A stretch of DNA of 64,000 nt from JAAXGI01 sp965206975 (GCA_965206975.1 OZ242253.1:2542001-2606000), one strand, 5' to 3'. Positions 8,937 through 18,596 are shown, counted from the stretch's first letter. Program-made: numbers and translations. The notes: generated by a model not told the origin, from the letters alone.

Positions 8937-9959
8937 ATGGAAGAGGTTAGCATCATCGGGATCGATCTGGCAAAGCAGAGCTTTCATCTACACGGGGCGA
9001 GAGCGGACGGGTCGGTGGCGTACCGGAAGAGGCTGAGCCGGGGGAAGGTGCTGAGTTTTCTCGCCTCGCAGCCCCGTTGTGTGGTGGCGATGGAGGCCTG
9101 TGGCAGTGCGCACTACTGGGGCCGGGAGATCATGACGCTCGGCCACGAGGTGAGGCTGGTTCCGCCGATCTACGTGAAGCCGTTCGTCAAGAGGCACAAG
9201 AATGACGCGGCCGACGCGGAGGCGATCTCGGAAGCGGCGCAGCGTCCGACCATGCACTTCGTGGCGGTCAAGACAGAAGAGCAGCAGGCGCGGGGGATGC
9301 TCTTTCGCACGCGAGACCTTCTGGTGCGTCAGCGGACCCAGTCGATCAATGCGCTTCGGGGTCACCTGGCGGAGTTCGGCGTCGTGGCTCCGCAGGGCAC
9401 CGCCCAGCTCAGGCGGCTGACCGGGGTGCTTGAGGATCCGGACTCCCCCCTGCCGGAGCCGGTCCTCGAGCTGGGCAGGCTACTGCTCGAGCGGATCGAT
9501 GAGCTCGATGAGAAGATCGACGGACTGGACAGGAAGCTCCGGGCGTGCGCACGGCAGGACGAAGAGACGGCGCGGCTGATGACGATCCCGGGAATCGGAC
9601 CGATCACCGCGCTGGCCCTCGAGGCCTTCGCGCCACCGATGGAGAGCTTCCGGCGCGGGCGCGACTTCTCGGCTTGGCTCGGCCTGGTGCCGCGGCAACA
9701 CACGACCGGAGGCAAGCCAAGGCTGGGCAGGATATCGAAGATGGGCCAGCGCGATCTCAGGCGACTCTTGATCACGGGCGCCATGTCGGTCGTCAATTCC
9801 GCGGTCCGACACGGCAAGACGACCGATCCCTGGCTGGCCAGGATGTTGGCGCGCAAGCCGAGGATGCTGGTCGCGGTGGCGCTGGCCAACAGGACGGCGC
9901 GCATCGTTTGGGCGCTGACGACGCAGAAGGAGATCTACCGGGCTCACGCCGCCGCCTGA
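8937..9959 (+). CDS. IS110-family DEDD transposase/recombinase
   Basis: 340 residues, full length. The RuvC-like DEDD residues are visible: Asp10 in IIGIDLAK, Glu53 in VVAMEACGS, Asp90 and Asp93 in HKNDAADAEA. The C-terminal transposase_20 domain has TIPGIGPITALALEAF and AWLGLVPRQHTTGGKPRLG. Where many relatives have Ser before the Gly-Gly, this copy has Thr-Thr. It catalyses site-specific insertion of the element. GGGAGGAGG lies upstream of the ATG. It is about 85-90% identical by eye to the broken copy at 41010-41891. Confidence 0.9.
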   Translation: MEEVSIIGIDLAKQSFHLHGARADGSVAYRKRLSRGKVLSFLASQPRCVVAMEACGSAHYWGREIMTLGHEVRLVPPIYVKPFVKRHKNDAADAEAISEAAQRPTMHFVAVKTEEQQARGMLFRTRDLLVRQRTQSINALRGHLAEFGVVAPQGTAQLRRLTGVLEDPDSPLPEPVLELGRLLLERIDELDEKIDGLDRKLRACARQDEETARLMTIPGIGPITALALEAFAPPMESFRRGRDFSAWLGLVPRQHTTGGKPRLGRISKMGQRDLRRLLITGAMSVVNSAVRHGKTTDPWLARMLARKPRMLVAVALANRTARIVWALTTQKEIYRAHAAA

Positions 9960-10223
9960 CAGCGGACGGCAAACGGGTGGAGAAGCTTGTCGGGAGATGT
10001 GGGCAGGACGACGAACGGGTAGGGGCAAACGGTCAATGAGACGGGATCGGGAAAACCAGGGTATGTGTGAAGGCTTTCAAGCCTGCGAGGCCGATTTGGA
10101 CCCGGTCCGCGTATCTCCATATGGGCCAGCAGCCTCGGACACCACAGGCTGCACCAACAGGCCGGATAGACGACAGCACCTGACCACATGCATCCAGCCG
10201 TTCGAAGAAATGCTTGCGTTATC
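9960..10223 (+). ncRNA. candidate bridge/seek RNA region of the IS110-family element
   Basis: Non-coding stretch between the transposase stop and the right inverted repeat. IS110-family elements are known to encode a guide RNA in a non-coding end, and in the IS1111 group it lies downstream of the transposase. Compared with the second copy (reverse of 40755-41028), blocks such as GGTCAATGAGACGGGATCGG, GCCGATTTGGACCCG and AACAGGCCGGATAGACGACA are conserved. Segments between them differ (around 10055-10085 and 10185-10215), the pattern expected of a scaffold with variable loops. No RNA fold was computed. Confidence 0.45.
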
Positions 10224-10234
10224 GGGGGCGTCCA

Positions 10235-10788
10235 TAGACGGCCATGTGGGTCCGCACGCCCTGGCGGACTGGCTCGAGGGCTGCCCAGCGGTCTCCCTTC
10301 CTGGCCACATGCCATCCCACGACGTCGCCGACGCAGTGATCGAGGGCCACGAAGAACCAGCACCAGCCGTCCGCCTTCGTGTAGAACCGTGTCGCATCGG
10401 TGCCCCACAGCTCGTTGGGCGCATCCGTCGTGATCCGGCCGCTGTGGCTCCGGTCTCCTCGTGGATGCCCGCGGCGCACCGGCGCCAGCAGCCCGTGCTC
10501 CCGCATCAGCCTCAGCACGCGGTTCTTGCCCACACGGATCCCTCTCGGCCTCAGACGAGCTCTCACCTTCCTGTGCCCCTCGCCCAGGAAGTCGCTCTCC
10601 CGAAGAACCCCTCGGATCTCACTCACCAACTCCTCGTCCGTGATCTCCGTCTTCGGACCCCGCTTGCGTGGCTCCCCAACCTCAGAGCCCAGCCCTCGAG
10701 CCCGCATCGCGTAGACCGTCGAACGTGCCACCCGCCACACCTCGCAGACCATCGTCAGCGGGTAGCGTCGTCCCGTCCCCGGACTCAC
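10235..10788 (-). pseudogene. IS3 OrfB transposase, N-terminal part
   Basis: Starts at the GTG overlapping the orfA stop (10785-10788). Shows the HTH_21-type region (RKVRARLRPRGIRVGKNRVLRLMREHGLLAP) and the first catalytic block, TTDAPNELWGTDATRFYTKADGWCWFFVALDH. It is cut by the IS110-family insertion after HMAVY; the last residues before the frame's stop (GRPR) come from the insert's end. Confidence 0.75.
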
Positions 10789-11153
10789 TCGCTCCCGCGC
10801 CTCAAGAGCTTCCTCAGCTCCTCCCCGTGCCCCCTTTTTTCCAAGAGCTCTGTCGCCAGCTCCATTCGCATCGTCAGCTCACCCAACTTCGCCCGCGTAC
10901 GCATCAGCTCCCGCTCCGCCGGATCACCCCTCCGGCTCTTCAGCCCCTGCTGGCCTCGCTCCAGGAACACTCGGCGCCACTCTTCCAGATCCACCGGCGA
11001 AACCTGAAGCTCCCGGCTCACTTCCCCCAAGTCTTCTCCCCGAAGCAGCCGCAGCACCACCTCCACCTTCCGCCGCGTACTCCATCGCTCCGGTACCTCC
11101 TCTCTTCCTGTGCGACCTCCGGTCGCTTCGGACTCCCCAGCCTTTGAAAGCAT
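10785..11153 (-). CDS. IS3 OrfA transposase (helix-turn-helix)
   Basis: About 122 residues from the ATG at 11153 (MLSKAGESEATGG); the frame extends further but would leave the element. A helix-turn-helix at WSTRRKVEVVLRLLRGEDLGEVSRELQV recognises the IS ends. A coiled-coil tail (ERELMRTRAKLGELTMRMELATELLEK) follows. It overlaps orfB by four bases (GTGA), as in IS3 elements that make OrfAB by frameshifting. Confidence 0.75.
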   Translation of the reverse strand: MLSKAGESEATGGRTGREEVPERWSTRRKVEVVLRLLRGEDLGEVSRELQVSPVDLEEWRRVFLERGQQGLKSRRGDPAERELMRTRAKLGELTMRMELATELLEKRGHGEELRKLLRRGSE

Positions 11154-11204
11154 GCACAACCTCCCGTTTCTCTGGACCCCTCCTCCTTGCCAATCTACTG
11201 TCCA

Positions 11205-11457
11205 CAAAAATCGGGTGCGCTAAAAGAACCTCGTCCTCGGAACGGTTGAAGTAGCCGAAGGAGAGGGTGTAGATCCTGTCCGGATTCTCGTACCACCCCT
11301 CGAAGAAGGGGGTCACCGGACGTCCCATCGGAGCCTCCGGAGCACCGGGGAACCTGCGTTGGGCCTTGAGCCCCGATACACCCAAGAAAAATGAGACGGC
11401 CAGCACCCCTCCGAGCGCCAGCCGCCTCCCCTTCTCAAACACCATTCGCCTCAACAA
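11205..11457 (-). pseudogene. N-terminal half of the secreted hypothetical protein split by IS3
   Basis: Starts ATG 11457 with a signal peptide (LALGGVLAVSFFLGVSGLKAQ) followed by PVTPFFEGWYENPDRIYTLS and FGYFNRSEDEVL. The IS3 element begins at 11204. The rest of the protein is at 8234-8494. Removing the insert gives one reading frame across the join, so the gene was intact before insertion apart from the later slip in the C-run. Confidence 0.65.
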
Positions 11458-11637
11458 CCCCAGTGTTCATCCCCTGGGGAAGCTCTGAGCAAGGCCGTTC
11501 TGGGGGTGGTGCGGGAAGTAAGGGAGCCGGCTTCAGTGGTTTTGGGGGCGATGACGGGCTGAAAACGCGCTAAACCGGCATGTGCTGGCCGATGGTCCCC
11601 TCGTTGCGCCCCGCGTGAGCGGATGTTCCCGCGTCGC

Positions 11638-11854
11638 TCACGCCGTCGAATAGCGGCCCGCCACGAGCAGGTTCGCGAAGCCCAGGAGCAATGCGATCCG
11701 TTCTGTGTTCTTGGCCAGCCCACGGTAGTGAACCTTCCGGTAACCGAAGTGCCGCTTCACATACAGGAACGGGTGCTCCACCTTTGCCCGCACCGAGGCC
11801 TTGTCCCGCTCACGTAGCCACCGCGCCCGTCCTGCTCCAGGAGCCGCCGCCGAG
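11638..11854 (-). pseudogene. IS5-family transposase C-terminal scrap
   Basis: Encodes RARWLRERDKASVRAKVEHP and FLYVKRHFGYRKVHYRGLAK, then NTERIALLLGFANLLVAGR, the classic C-terminus of IS5-group DDE transposases including the last catalytic Glu (VEHPF). The rest is missing; the next IS3-type element begins at once at 11855 and probably truncated it. Confidence 0.75.
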
Positions 11855-12906
11855 TTGGTGGACACTTTCAAGCGTTGGATTTCAACGAGGAGGTGTCAGG
11901 ATGTCGAGGAGCGGACGGAGGTACGCGCCTGAGTTCAAGGCGCGGATGGTGGAGTTGGCGCGGGCGGGCCGAAGTCCGGACCGTCTGGCGGCAGCGCACG
12001 CCATCGCGTCGAGAGCGAGAGAACGCGGTCCTGGCCGAGGAGATCCTGGAGATCCACGCATTCAACGACGGGACGTACGGGGCCCCGCGGATCCACGCAG
12101 AGCTGCGGGCGCGGGAACGAGACGCGAGCTTGAACCGGGTGTCCCGGCTGATGCGGGCGGCAGAGGTCGAGGGGGTGAGCCGGCGCCGGAAGGGTAGGAC
12201 GACGCGGCGGGCCTCCGGAGCGCAGCCCGTGGCGGATCTAGTCGAGCGGGATTTCTCGGCCACGGGCCCCAACGAACTCTGGGTGGCCGACATCACGTAC
12301 GTTCCCACTCAGGCGGGCTTCCTCTACCTCGCGGTGGTGGTGGACGCCTGGAGCCGCCGGGTGGTGGGCTGGTCGATGGCGACGCACTTGAGAACCTCGC
12401 TGGTGATGAATGCGTTCGAGATGGCGTTGATGCAGCGGCAGCCCGACGGAGTGATTCACCACAGCGACCAGGGGGCCAGTGTACGTCCTACGCCTTCGGC
12501 CGCCGGTGCCGGGAGGTGGGGGTGCGGCCATCCATGGGATCGGTGGGCTAAAGCATACGACAACGCGATGTGCGAAAGCTTCTTCGCGACGCTGGAATGC
12601 GAACTCATCAAGCGGTGATCGTTTGGCACACGGGGCGAGGCCCGCCGAGCGGTCTTCCAGTTCATCGAGGGATGGTACAACCCGCACCGGCGGCATTCGA
12701 GCCTCGGCTACGAGTCGCCGGTCCGCTTCGAGGCCCGGTCGTGGCGGGAGGCCGCGTGAACACCCACCCATGCCGGGGAGTCTACGAATGCTGCGCGTCC
12801 ATGGCCCAGTCGCTCTCTCTTCCGCTCCGCCTGCAGCAAAGCGGAAGCTCTTCACCCCCCGAAATTGGGCTGATCACAAAAACAACCACTTTCAACCGTC
12901 CACCAA
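11855..12906 (+). mobile_element. decayed IS3-family element
   Basis: TTGGTGGAC at 11855-11863 and GTCCACCAA at 12898-12906 look like the outer ends. The 1052-bp interior has the start of orfA fused to most of orfB by an internal deletion, with further frameshifts and a stop, so it cannot move on its own. Confidence 0.6.
11901..12759 (+). pseudogene. IS3 OrfA/OrfB deletion fusion
   Basis: MSRSGRRYAPEFKARMVELA (orfA start) runs into RERENAVLAEEILEIHAFND of orfB through a deletion near 12000-12010. The DDE core is recognisable: WVADITYVPTQ (Asp), VIHHSDQGA (Asp), DNAMCESFFATLE (Glu). Around 12470-12550 the frame slips twice, and a TGA at 12616-12618 interrupts ELIKR before SFGTRGEARRAVFQFIEGWY and the natural stop at 12757-12759. 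Confidence 0.75.
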
Positions 12907-13102
12907 ATCGGGGTAAGCCCACCTGCCATCCAGTTCCTGCACACCGATTCTTATGTGGTCTGGGGGAGCGTGGTACAGGCGGGACAACGCAATCTGTAGA
13001 AGCGGGGAGGATGGCGATGTTGGACTCGCATCCAGCCCAAATGCTTCGTCTCTACCGCTCACTTGTGGGCAGCCTTCCCGGCGCGGGTTGAGGTCCTTTC
13101 CG

Positions 13103-15346
13103 TTACCGCGAGAATAGGTAGGTCGCCTTCAGGATCAGTTGGCGATCTTGGATCTCCGTGAACCCTCTTCCATCCCGCCGAACCTCGTCATAGACGATGT
13201 ACAAGTCGCTCCCCGGCATATAGGTGTACCGGAAGCGTGCCGCGGTGCTCCACTGGTCCGTCAGCGAATTGTACTGGGTCAGGGTTCGAAGCGATATCGA
13301 AGGCGAGGGGGCGTAGTCGATGCGGAAGGAGGCCACGGACGTGACGAAGGCTCCGTCGGGAACGGGAAGGTCGATGTCATTCCGTGAATACGACCCCTCG
13401 GCCGACAATTGGTCAGTCAGGCGAATACCCGTCCGTAAGCTCATGTTCGTCCGCGTTCCGTCGAAGAACCCCTGCGGCCCATACGAGACGGCCCCATACA
13501 CCCGGCGAGCGGGGTTGCTATTGTACGAAGCCCGAAACTCACCGAACTTGTACGCGCCCGCCGGAATCTCTACGCCGTTGCCCAGCTGATCCGGCTCATC
13601 CAGCCGCTCGAACCACCGGTTGAAGAAGAAGCTGAGACGAGCGCCGCTCTCGAAGTTCACCCCAAAGAAGTTGTGATTCTGTCGCGTCAGAAGTCGGCCG
13701 GTCTGATCCTCCACAAAGCGGAAGTTGATCTGGGGCTCCAACATGCGGATCCCAAATCGGCCAGGACGGGGGTTTCGCTCGAAGTGGATCTTCCGCATCT
13801 GAACACCCCCTCTTGGTATGAATCCCACTTCAGGGTTGAAGTCTTCCTGGAAATCGGAAATCTCCCCGTACACCCTCCATCGCGTGTCCCTCCAGGTCGC
13901 ATTCAGATACCCGCCCCAGTCGTCGCTCGATACACCCGGGCTCTTCGTCTGCGCCAGGAACCCGCTCACGGTCATGGCCGGGTGAGGCGCGTAGGATATG
14001 TCAGCCCCGTAGGTCCGATTGAAATGGCCGCCACTCGTCGCGGCTTTATTGATGAAGATCGCTCCGACCCGGGAGCGGGCGAGGACGTCTCGGGAGTAGC
14101 GCGCAGCGTAGAAGTTCTCGCCCGACTTGCCGAACGCGTCGTCCGTCTGGACGTCCATCATCGAAATACTGTTCTGACCGATCTTACCCGTCAGCCGCGC
14201 CCCGCCGATGATCGGGATGTGTTTGCCTGAATCGGACAATCCGATGCGGCGCGAGAAGAACAGGTCCGCCAATCGACTGTTGCTCGCCGTTGCCCCGAAG
14301 ATGAACTGACCCGCGTTCTCCAAGAAGAAGTCCCTCTTCTCAGGGAAGAACAGGGGAAAGCGCGTCAAGTTGACCCGCTCGTCGTCCACTTCAGCTTGCG
14401 CGAAGTCGGTATTCAGAGTCAGGTCGAGGTTCAACCCCGCCGTCACGCCGTACTTCACGTCCAGGCCGATGTCGCCCTGCCTGGAAGTCCCGTCAGCAAG
14501 TGTGCGCTTTCCTCCACCGACCACGAACGGCTTGAGCCGCAGATCAAGCCCACGGCTCAACGACCTGAGCTCGGTCAGGCTTCCGGCCAAGCTGACGCGA
14601 GCCAGGTCATACGCCTTCGGAATCGGCGCCCAGAAAACCTGCTCGTTCTTGCGGCGGATATTCCGCATGAAATTGACGCCCCACTCCTGACTCTCCGTCG
14701 TCGGAAAGCGCAGTGTGACCATCGGGATGGTGATCTCGGCCGTCCAGCCCTCGTCCAGTCGACCCACCGACACATGCCAGACGCCGTCCCAATCACGGTT
14801 GATGTTGCCGGCTCCACCCGCGCCGCCGCCTCGCCCCCGCCCGCTATCGCCGCCCTCGTTCGATATCTGCTGCTCGAGCTTGGCACCTAGCGGACTCGTG
14901 ACGAACATGTATCCGGACCTGGAATCGTTAAACGTATCCAGGATGATCTGGAAGCTGTCCTCCTGCAGAATCCGCTCCGAGTCGCGGCGCATCTCAGTGG
15001 AAACGATGCCCCCCGGTTGGGAGTCGTAGGCACGAACGCCGACGTAGAGGTTCTCGTCGTCGTAGAGAATCAAGACCTCGGTTCGCTCGGTCGCGGGCGC
15101 TCCTTCGTCGGGCTCCTGCTGAACGAACTCGTCGATCACCGAAGCACGCAGCCACACGGCATCATCCAGCACTCCGTCGAGTACCGGCGCCTCGTCCACC
15201 CGCACCGCAGGACGCGTGTAGAGCTGCCGGCTCTCCTGCATCGCAGAGGCCGGCACAGTCCAAAGCACCCCGAGAGCGGCGACCGCCATGTGGGTCGACG
15301 CCGCGCGGAGGAGGCTGCCGGTCCGCCCCAGTCCCGCAATCCTCAC
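13103..15346 (-). CDS. DUF5916 outer-membrane-type protein with CBM9-like domain
   Basis: 747 residues, GTG start at 15346, signal peptide to about residue 36 (VPASAMQES). The N-terminal domain (about 45-240) is of the family-9 carbohydrate-binding fold: PVLDGVLDDAVWLRA, TEVLILYDDENLYVGVRAYD and SFQIILDTFNDSRSGYMF. The remainder is DUF5916, with FPEKRDFFLENAGQFIFG, FFSRRIGLSDSG and alternating beta strands to the C-terminus, consistent with an outer-membrane barrel. The ligand is unknown. Gene order on this strand is cupin, DUF5916 (18596), DUF5916 (this gene), but the 430-base gap argues for separate transcription. Confidence 0.85.
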   Translation of the reverse strand: MRIAGLGRTGSLLRAASTHMAVAALGVLWTVPASAMQESRQLYTRPAVRVDEAPVLDGVLDDAVWLRASVIDEFVQQEPDEGAPATERTEVLILYDDENLYVGVRAYDSQPGGIVSTEMRRDSERILQEDSFQIILDTFNDSRSGYMFVTSPLGAKLEQQISNEGGDSGRGRGGGAGGAGNINRDWDGVWHVSVGRLDEGWTAEITIPMVTLRFPTTESQEWGVNFMRNIRRKNEQVFWAPIPKAYDLARVSLAGSLTELRSLSRGLDLRLKPFVVGGGKRTLADGTSRQGDIGLDVKYGVTAGLNLDLTLNTDFAQAEVDDERVNLTRFPLFFPEKRDFFLENAGQFIFGATASNSRLADLFFSRRIGLSDSGKHIPIIGGARLTGKIGQNSISMMDVQTDDAFGKSGENFYAARYSRDVLARSRVGAIFINKAATSGGHFNRTYGADISYAPHPAMTVSGFLAQTKSPGVSSDDWGGYLNATWRDTRWRVYGEISDFQEDFNPEVGFIPRGGVQMRKIHFERNPRPGRFGIRMLEPQINFRFVEDQTGRLLTRQNHNFFGVNFESGARLSFFFNRWFERLDEPDQLGNGVEIPAGAYKFGEFRASYNSNPARRVYGAVSYGPQGFFDGTRTNMSLRTGIRLTDQLSAEGSYSRNDIDLPVPDGAFVTSVASFRIDYAPSPSISLRTLTQYNSLTDQWSTAARFRYTYMPGSDLYIVYDEVRRDGRGFTEIQDRQLILKATYLFSR

Positions 15347-15779
15347 GTTTCGACCTCGATTTCTTGGGGACGGACGACCGGGAACGGGTTTCTACAACTA
15401 CAGGTTAGAACGCGGATGACAAACTCGCGGGTGGGGCCAAATTTGTCTCCATGCCCTCCATCTCTCTCCGAGCCGAAGGACATCCGGTGTTCCATGCGGC
15501 AGCGACCTTCTGGAGCCGGGTCCAGACGAGCGACCGGACCGAACGTGAGACCATCGGACCTGCTTGGCTCGGTCGTGGCGGGAACCGGTAACTAGGAGCA
15601 GGGGCGCATGCCATCCGCCTAAATGGGCACTCTTCGTGACGAAAGGGTGATCGCCTGATCGGCTGTGGAGAGGGCGCGGCCACAATCCCGCCCCGTATCG
15701 ATGTGAGGATGCGCTACATTCCGTATCGCCGAGTCAGGGAGTGATCGAGTTCGCAGCTCCAGGAGACGAGTCCATCGCC
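15347..15779. other. intergenic, no gene seen
   Basis: About 430 bases between the two DUF5916 genes. Small frames here are out-of-frame overlaps. It should hold the promoter of the 15346 gene, but no clear -35/-10 pair stands out. Confidence 0.4.
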
Positions 15780-18596
15780 CTACCGCCCCATCCAATAGTC
15801 CACCTTCACGCTGAACACGTTCTCCGTGGGTGCCCCGAAGAGGGCGGTCAGGTCCCGACTCGGGGAGAAGCCGCCGACGGAGGCACGCTCGTCCTGGAAG
15901 CGCTGCCAAACGAGAAAGAGCCTCGAGCCGCCTCGGAATTCCCAGCGGAGCACGGCATTGATGATCAGGGACCGGAAATTGAAATCCTGATCGCGGAAGG
16001 AGTGGTCCGCGGGCCCATCGCCGTCGAAATCGACGTATCGAAGATGGTCTTCACCCTCGCAACTGCGCCCACCCTGGCAAGCAGCCGCGCCGGGTGCCTC
16101 GATCAGAGTCCCCTCCTCGAAACGATCGAACTGGAACGTTCCCGCCTGCGTCAACTGCTTGTAGCTGAGGAAGCGTCCCGAGGAGATGAAGGGCTGGGCG
16201 AACAGCTGCAACGTCAGGTTCGGGGAGAACGCCATCTCCATCCGCATCTCCATGGCCAGCTCGCGCCGGTCCACGTCTGCGAAGAGGTAGCGTCGCCCGA
16301 AGGTTGGTTCGAAAGGCACTGCCACACTGCTGCCCGCGTACTGTGTGTTGTCCCGTTGGTGCGTGAAGCTGGGGCTGAGTTGGATCTCCCAATTCGACCT
16401 GGGCCGAATCTCGGTCCGCAGCTCCGCCCTCCAGAGATGGCCACTCCCCTTGGTGTACCTGTTGTAGGCCAGGGTCGGCTGGAAGTTGACCGGATTTCGC
16501 AGATCGGTGCTCAGGGACAGCCGGCTCTCCCAGTAGGTCGGCAATTCCATCACGGGCCCCCCGCGGGTCTGCGTTATGCTTCGCTGCGCCGGGAAGTAGC
16601 CTACGTAAGGTCTCAGACGCCAGAAATTCAGAAACTCGAGATCGACGTTGAAGCGAAATCGCGCCTGGTGCTGCGCGTGCCTCCACGAGCGGGCCGACCA
16701 AGGGGCGTCCAGCGCATCGTGGCTCCAATCGCGGGTGGTATAGAGGCTGAGCCCGTAGCTTCGGAGCAGGTCCCCCGGCTGGATTTCCCGGTAGTTGATC
16801 TGCCCGCCCAAGTTCAAGGACTCGGGGTCGCGGGTGAAACCCACGTCGTTGACGGCAAGGCCCGGGCTCACCTGTCCGAACCAGGTCGCACCGGTCCAAT
16901 GCTCGCCCCGCTGCCGCTCGAAGCGCAACCGCCACTCGACGCCCGACAGATGGGTTGAAGCCGGGTCGAATTCGACCCACTTGGCATCCGGACGACCGAA
17001 GTAGTGCGTGGGATCGTTCTGAATGCGGGCGATGGCGGCCGTATCTCCCCGGACGTAAGTCGCAGCGAAGAACCCGATCAGCGCCCACTCACGCTCCCCC
17101 CAGCGATGCGCGAAGTTGACCCCGGCGCCATAGGCGGACCTCGGAAGGGCGCCGTATGCTCCGCCCTCCTTCAGCTTGCGGTTCAGCCCGAGGAAGAGGG
17201 CGCCGACCTGCGAATCGCCCTGGTTGTAGTCCTGCTCCAGGCCGACCACGCCCCACGCGTTCCGCGGCTCCACGAGAAGGTTCGACAACGTGGCACCCTC
17301 GAGTTCGTAGGCCCTCCCCTCCTCCTCCTCGGTGAGCGCCCCGAGCACGCCGACAGAAAGGCCCCCGGCCGTGCGCCCGGTGAGCTTGGCAGCTCCCAGG
17401 ATGGTCGTCGATACGGGAATGTCACTGAAGTTTGCCCCGCTGCCTGCGCTGCCGGTCGGTACGGGACCGATCCGCCGGCTGAAGAAAAGCTGATTGCCTC
17501 CCGATAGGGGGAAATCGAACACTTGGCGGTCTTCGATGAAGAACGGCCGCCGCTCCTCGAACCGGGTCTCGAAGGCGGTGAGATTGATGACGGCGGGATC
17601 CGACTCCACCTGTCCGAAGTCGGGGTTGAATGTGGCGTTCAGGTTGAAGTTTCCCCCCAGGCTCCAGGTGAGCTCCCCTCCGACATTGAAGTTGGTCTCC
17701 CTCCCATCGAAGAACGGGTCTCCCGGGTCCGACGGGGCCGAGCGAGTCGTTGAGTTGAGGTAGGGCACGACTTCGACACTGCCCGGTCGCTCGGTGATCC
17801 GCAGACCTGTCACGCGACCGAATTGGCTGACCAAGCCCTGCTGGAGGCGAGAGACGAGGGAGAAGTGGAGCACCTCGTTGGAGACGACCCTCCGGCGGAC
17901 GAAGTTGATCCCCCAGCTCTGAGCCTCCTCGGAGGTCTCGATCCGGAGCTGCGAGAAGGGGATCCGCATCTCCAGCGACCACCCCCGGTTGTCCCGGTAG
18001 ACGGAGGATTCCCAAACCGCGTCCCAGGAGCGGTCTTCACGGGTGTCGTCAAAGAGGAGTCTGTCGGATTGCGCCCCGCGAGCGCTGACCTGGAACACGA
18101 AGCCGGTGCGTCGGTCCAGGTTCGAATCCAGGTGGACCGCGAAGTAGTCGAACTGGCCTTCCTGGTCCCTTCGTACGAGCTGGTCCCGGATGTTGGAGGG
18201 GTCGGACTCGAAGAGGCGCGCTCCCACGTAGAGCGCTTCCTGGTCGAAGACCACCCGGACTTCGGTGGGCGCACCGGGAGGCACGCCTTCGGTAGGCTGT
18301 TGCGCGACGAATCCGGTGGCCACCGGTGCCAGGGTCCACGCGTCCTCGTCCAGAACGCCATCCAAATCTACGATTCCTTCCAGGGGGGCCGCTCGAATGG
18401 CGGCAAGGATGCGCCCAGCCTCGGTGCTCGGAGCTCCGACGGTGCCCGCTCCCGGTTCGAGGTCCTGCCGTTCGTTCCGCTCCTGAGGATCCTGGGCAGT
18501 CGCCTCCCCGGGTAGGCCTGGACCGCCAAGGAGCGCCAACACGAAGGGCCCGACGGCCCCTCCCCACCACCGTACCCGCACTCCGTATCGGTCCAT
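15780..18596 (-). CDS. DUF5916 outer-membrane-type protein with CBM9-like domain, larger paralogue
   Basis: 938 residues, same architecture as the 13103 gene: signal peptide (ends GEATAQ), CBM9-like domain with GIVDLDGVLDEDAWTLAPVA and VVFDQEALYVGARLFESD, then SWDAVWESSVYRDNRGWSLE and the DUF5916 block ERRPFFIEDRQVFDFPLSGG and FFSRRIGPVP. A long series of amphipathic strands follows, ending KVDYWMGR. Inferred to sit in the outer membrane; family members are frequent in Gemmatimonadota and Bacteroidota, often in several copies. Substrate unknown. Confidence 0.85.
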   Translation of the reverse strand: MDRYGVRVRWWGGAVGPFVLALLGGPGLPGEATAQDPQERNERQDLEPGAGTVGAPSTEAGRILAAIRAAPLEGIVDLDGVLDEDAWTLAPVATGFVAQQPTEGVPPGAPTEVRVVFDQEALYVGARLFESDPSNIRDQLVRRDQEGQFDYFAVHLDSNLDRRTGFVFQVSARGAQSDRLLFDDTREDRSWDAVWESSVYRDNRGWSLEMRIPFSQLRIETSEEAQSWGINFVRRRVVSNEVLHFSLVSRLQQGLVSQFGRVTGLRITERPGSVEVVPYLNSTTRSAPSDPGDPFFDGRETNFNVGGELTWSLGGNFNLNATFNPDFGQVESDPAVINLTAFETRFEERRPFFIEDRQVFDFPLSGGNQLFFSRRIGPVPTGSAGSGANFSDIPVSTTILGAAKLTGRTAGGLSVGVLGALTEEEEGRAYELEGATLSNLLVEPRNAWGVVGLEQDYNQGDSQVGALFLGLNRKLKEGGAYGALPRSAYGAGVNFAHRWGEREWALIGFFAATYVRGDTAAIARIQNDPTHYFGRPDAKWVEFDPASTHLSGVEWRLRFERQRGEHWTGATWFGQVSPGLAVNDVGFTRDPESLNLGGQINYREIQPGDLLRSYGLSLYTTRDWSHDALDAPWSARSWRHAQHQARFRFNVDLEFLNFWRLRPYVGYFPAQRSITQTRGGPVMELPTYWESRLSLSTDLRNPVNFQPTLAYNRYTKGSGHLWRAELRTEIRPRSNWEIQLSPSFTHQRDNTQYAGSSVAVPFEPTFGRRYLFADVDRRELAMEMRMEMAFSPNLTLQLFAQPFISSGRFLSYKQLTQAGTFQFDRFEEGTLIEAPGAAACQGGRSCEGEDHLRYVDFDGDGPADHSFRDQDFNFRSLIINAVLRWEFRGGSRLFLVWQRFQDERASVGGFSPSRDLTALFGAPTENVFSVKVDYWMGR

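Larger units (their letters stand above)
8857..10234 (+). mobile_element. IS110-family element (IS1111-like), inserted in IS3 orfB
   Basis: TGGACGCCCCC at 8857-8867 and its exact inverse GGGGGCGTCCA at 10224-10234 bound 1378 bp. The transposase lies at 8937-9959, leaving a short left end (about 80 bp) and a long non-coding right end (about 275 bp). Inverted repeats plus a long right end fit the IS1111 group. Excision of exactly these bases restores the IS3 orfB frame. A second, truncated copy sits at the same orfB position at 40744-41897. Confidence 0.8.
8495..11204 (-). mobile_element. IS3-family element interrupted by an IS110-family element
   Basis: Terminal inverted repeats are TGGACAATAGGGCGGC at 8495-8510 and the inverse of TGGACAGTAGATTGGC at 11189-11204. 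The element carries orfA (10785-11153) and orfB on the minus strand; orfB is cut by the element at 8857-10234. Without that insert the element is 1332 bp, normal for IS3. No target-site duplication is seen. The same orfB with the same kind of insert occurs again at 40365-41897. Confidence 0.8.

Noticed and set aside
16051..17088. Long open frame inside the larger DUF5916 gene
   Set aside because: Out-of-frame shadow of a GC-rich gene, Arg/Pro/Gly rich, no motif.
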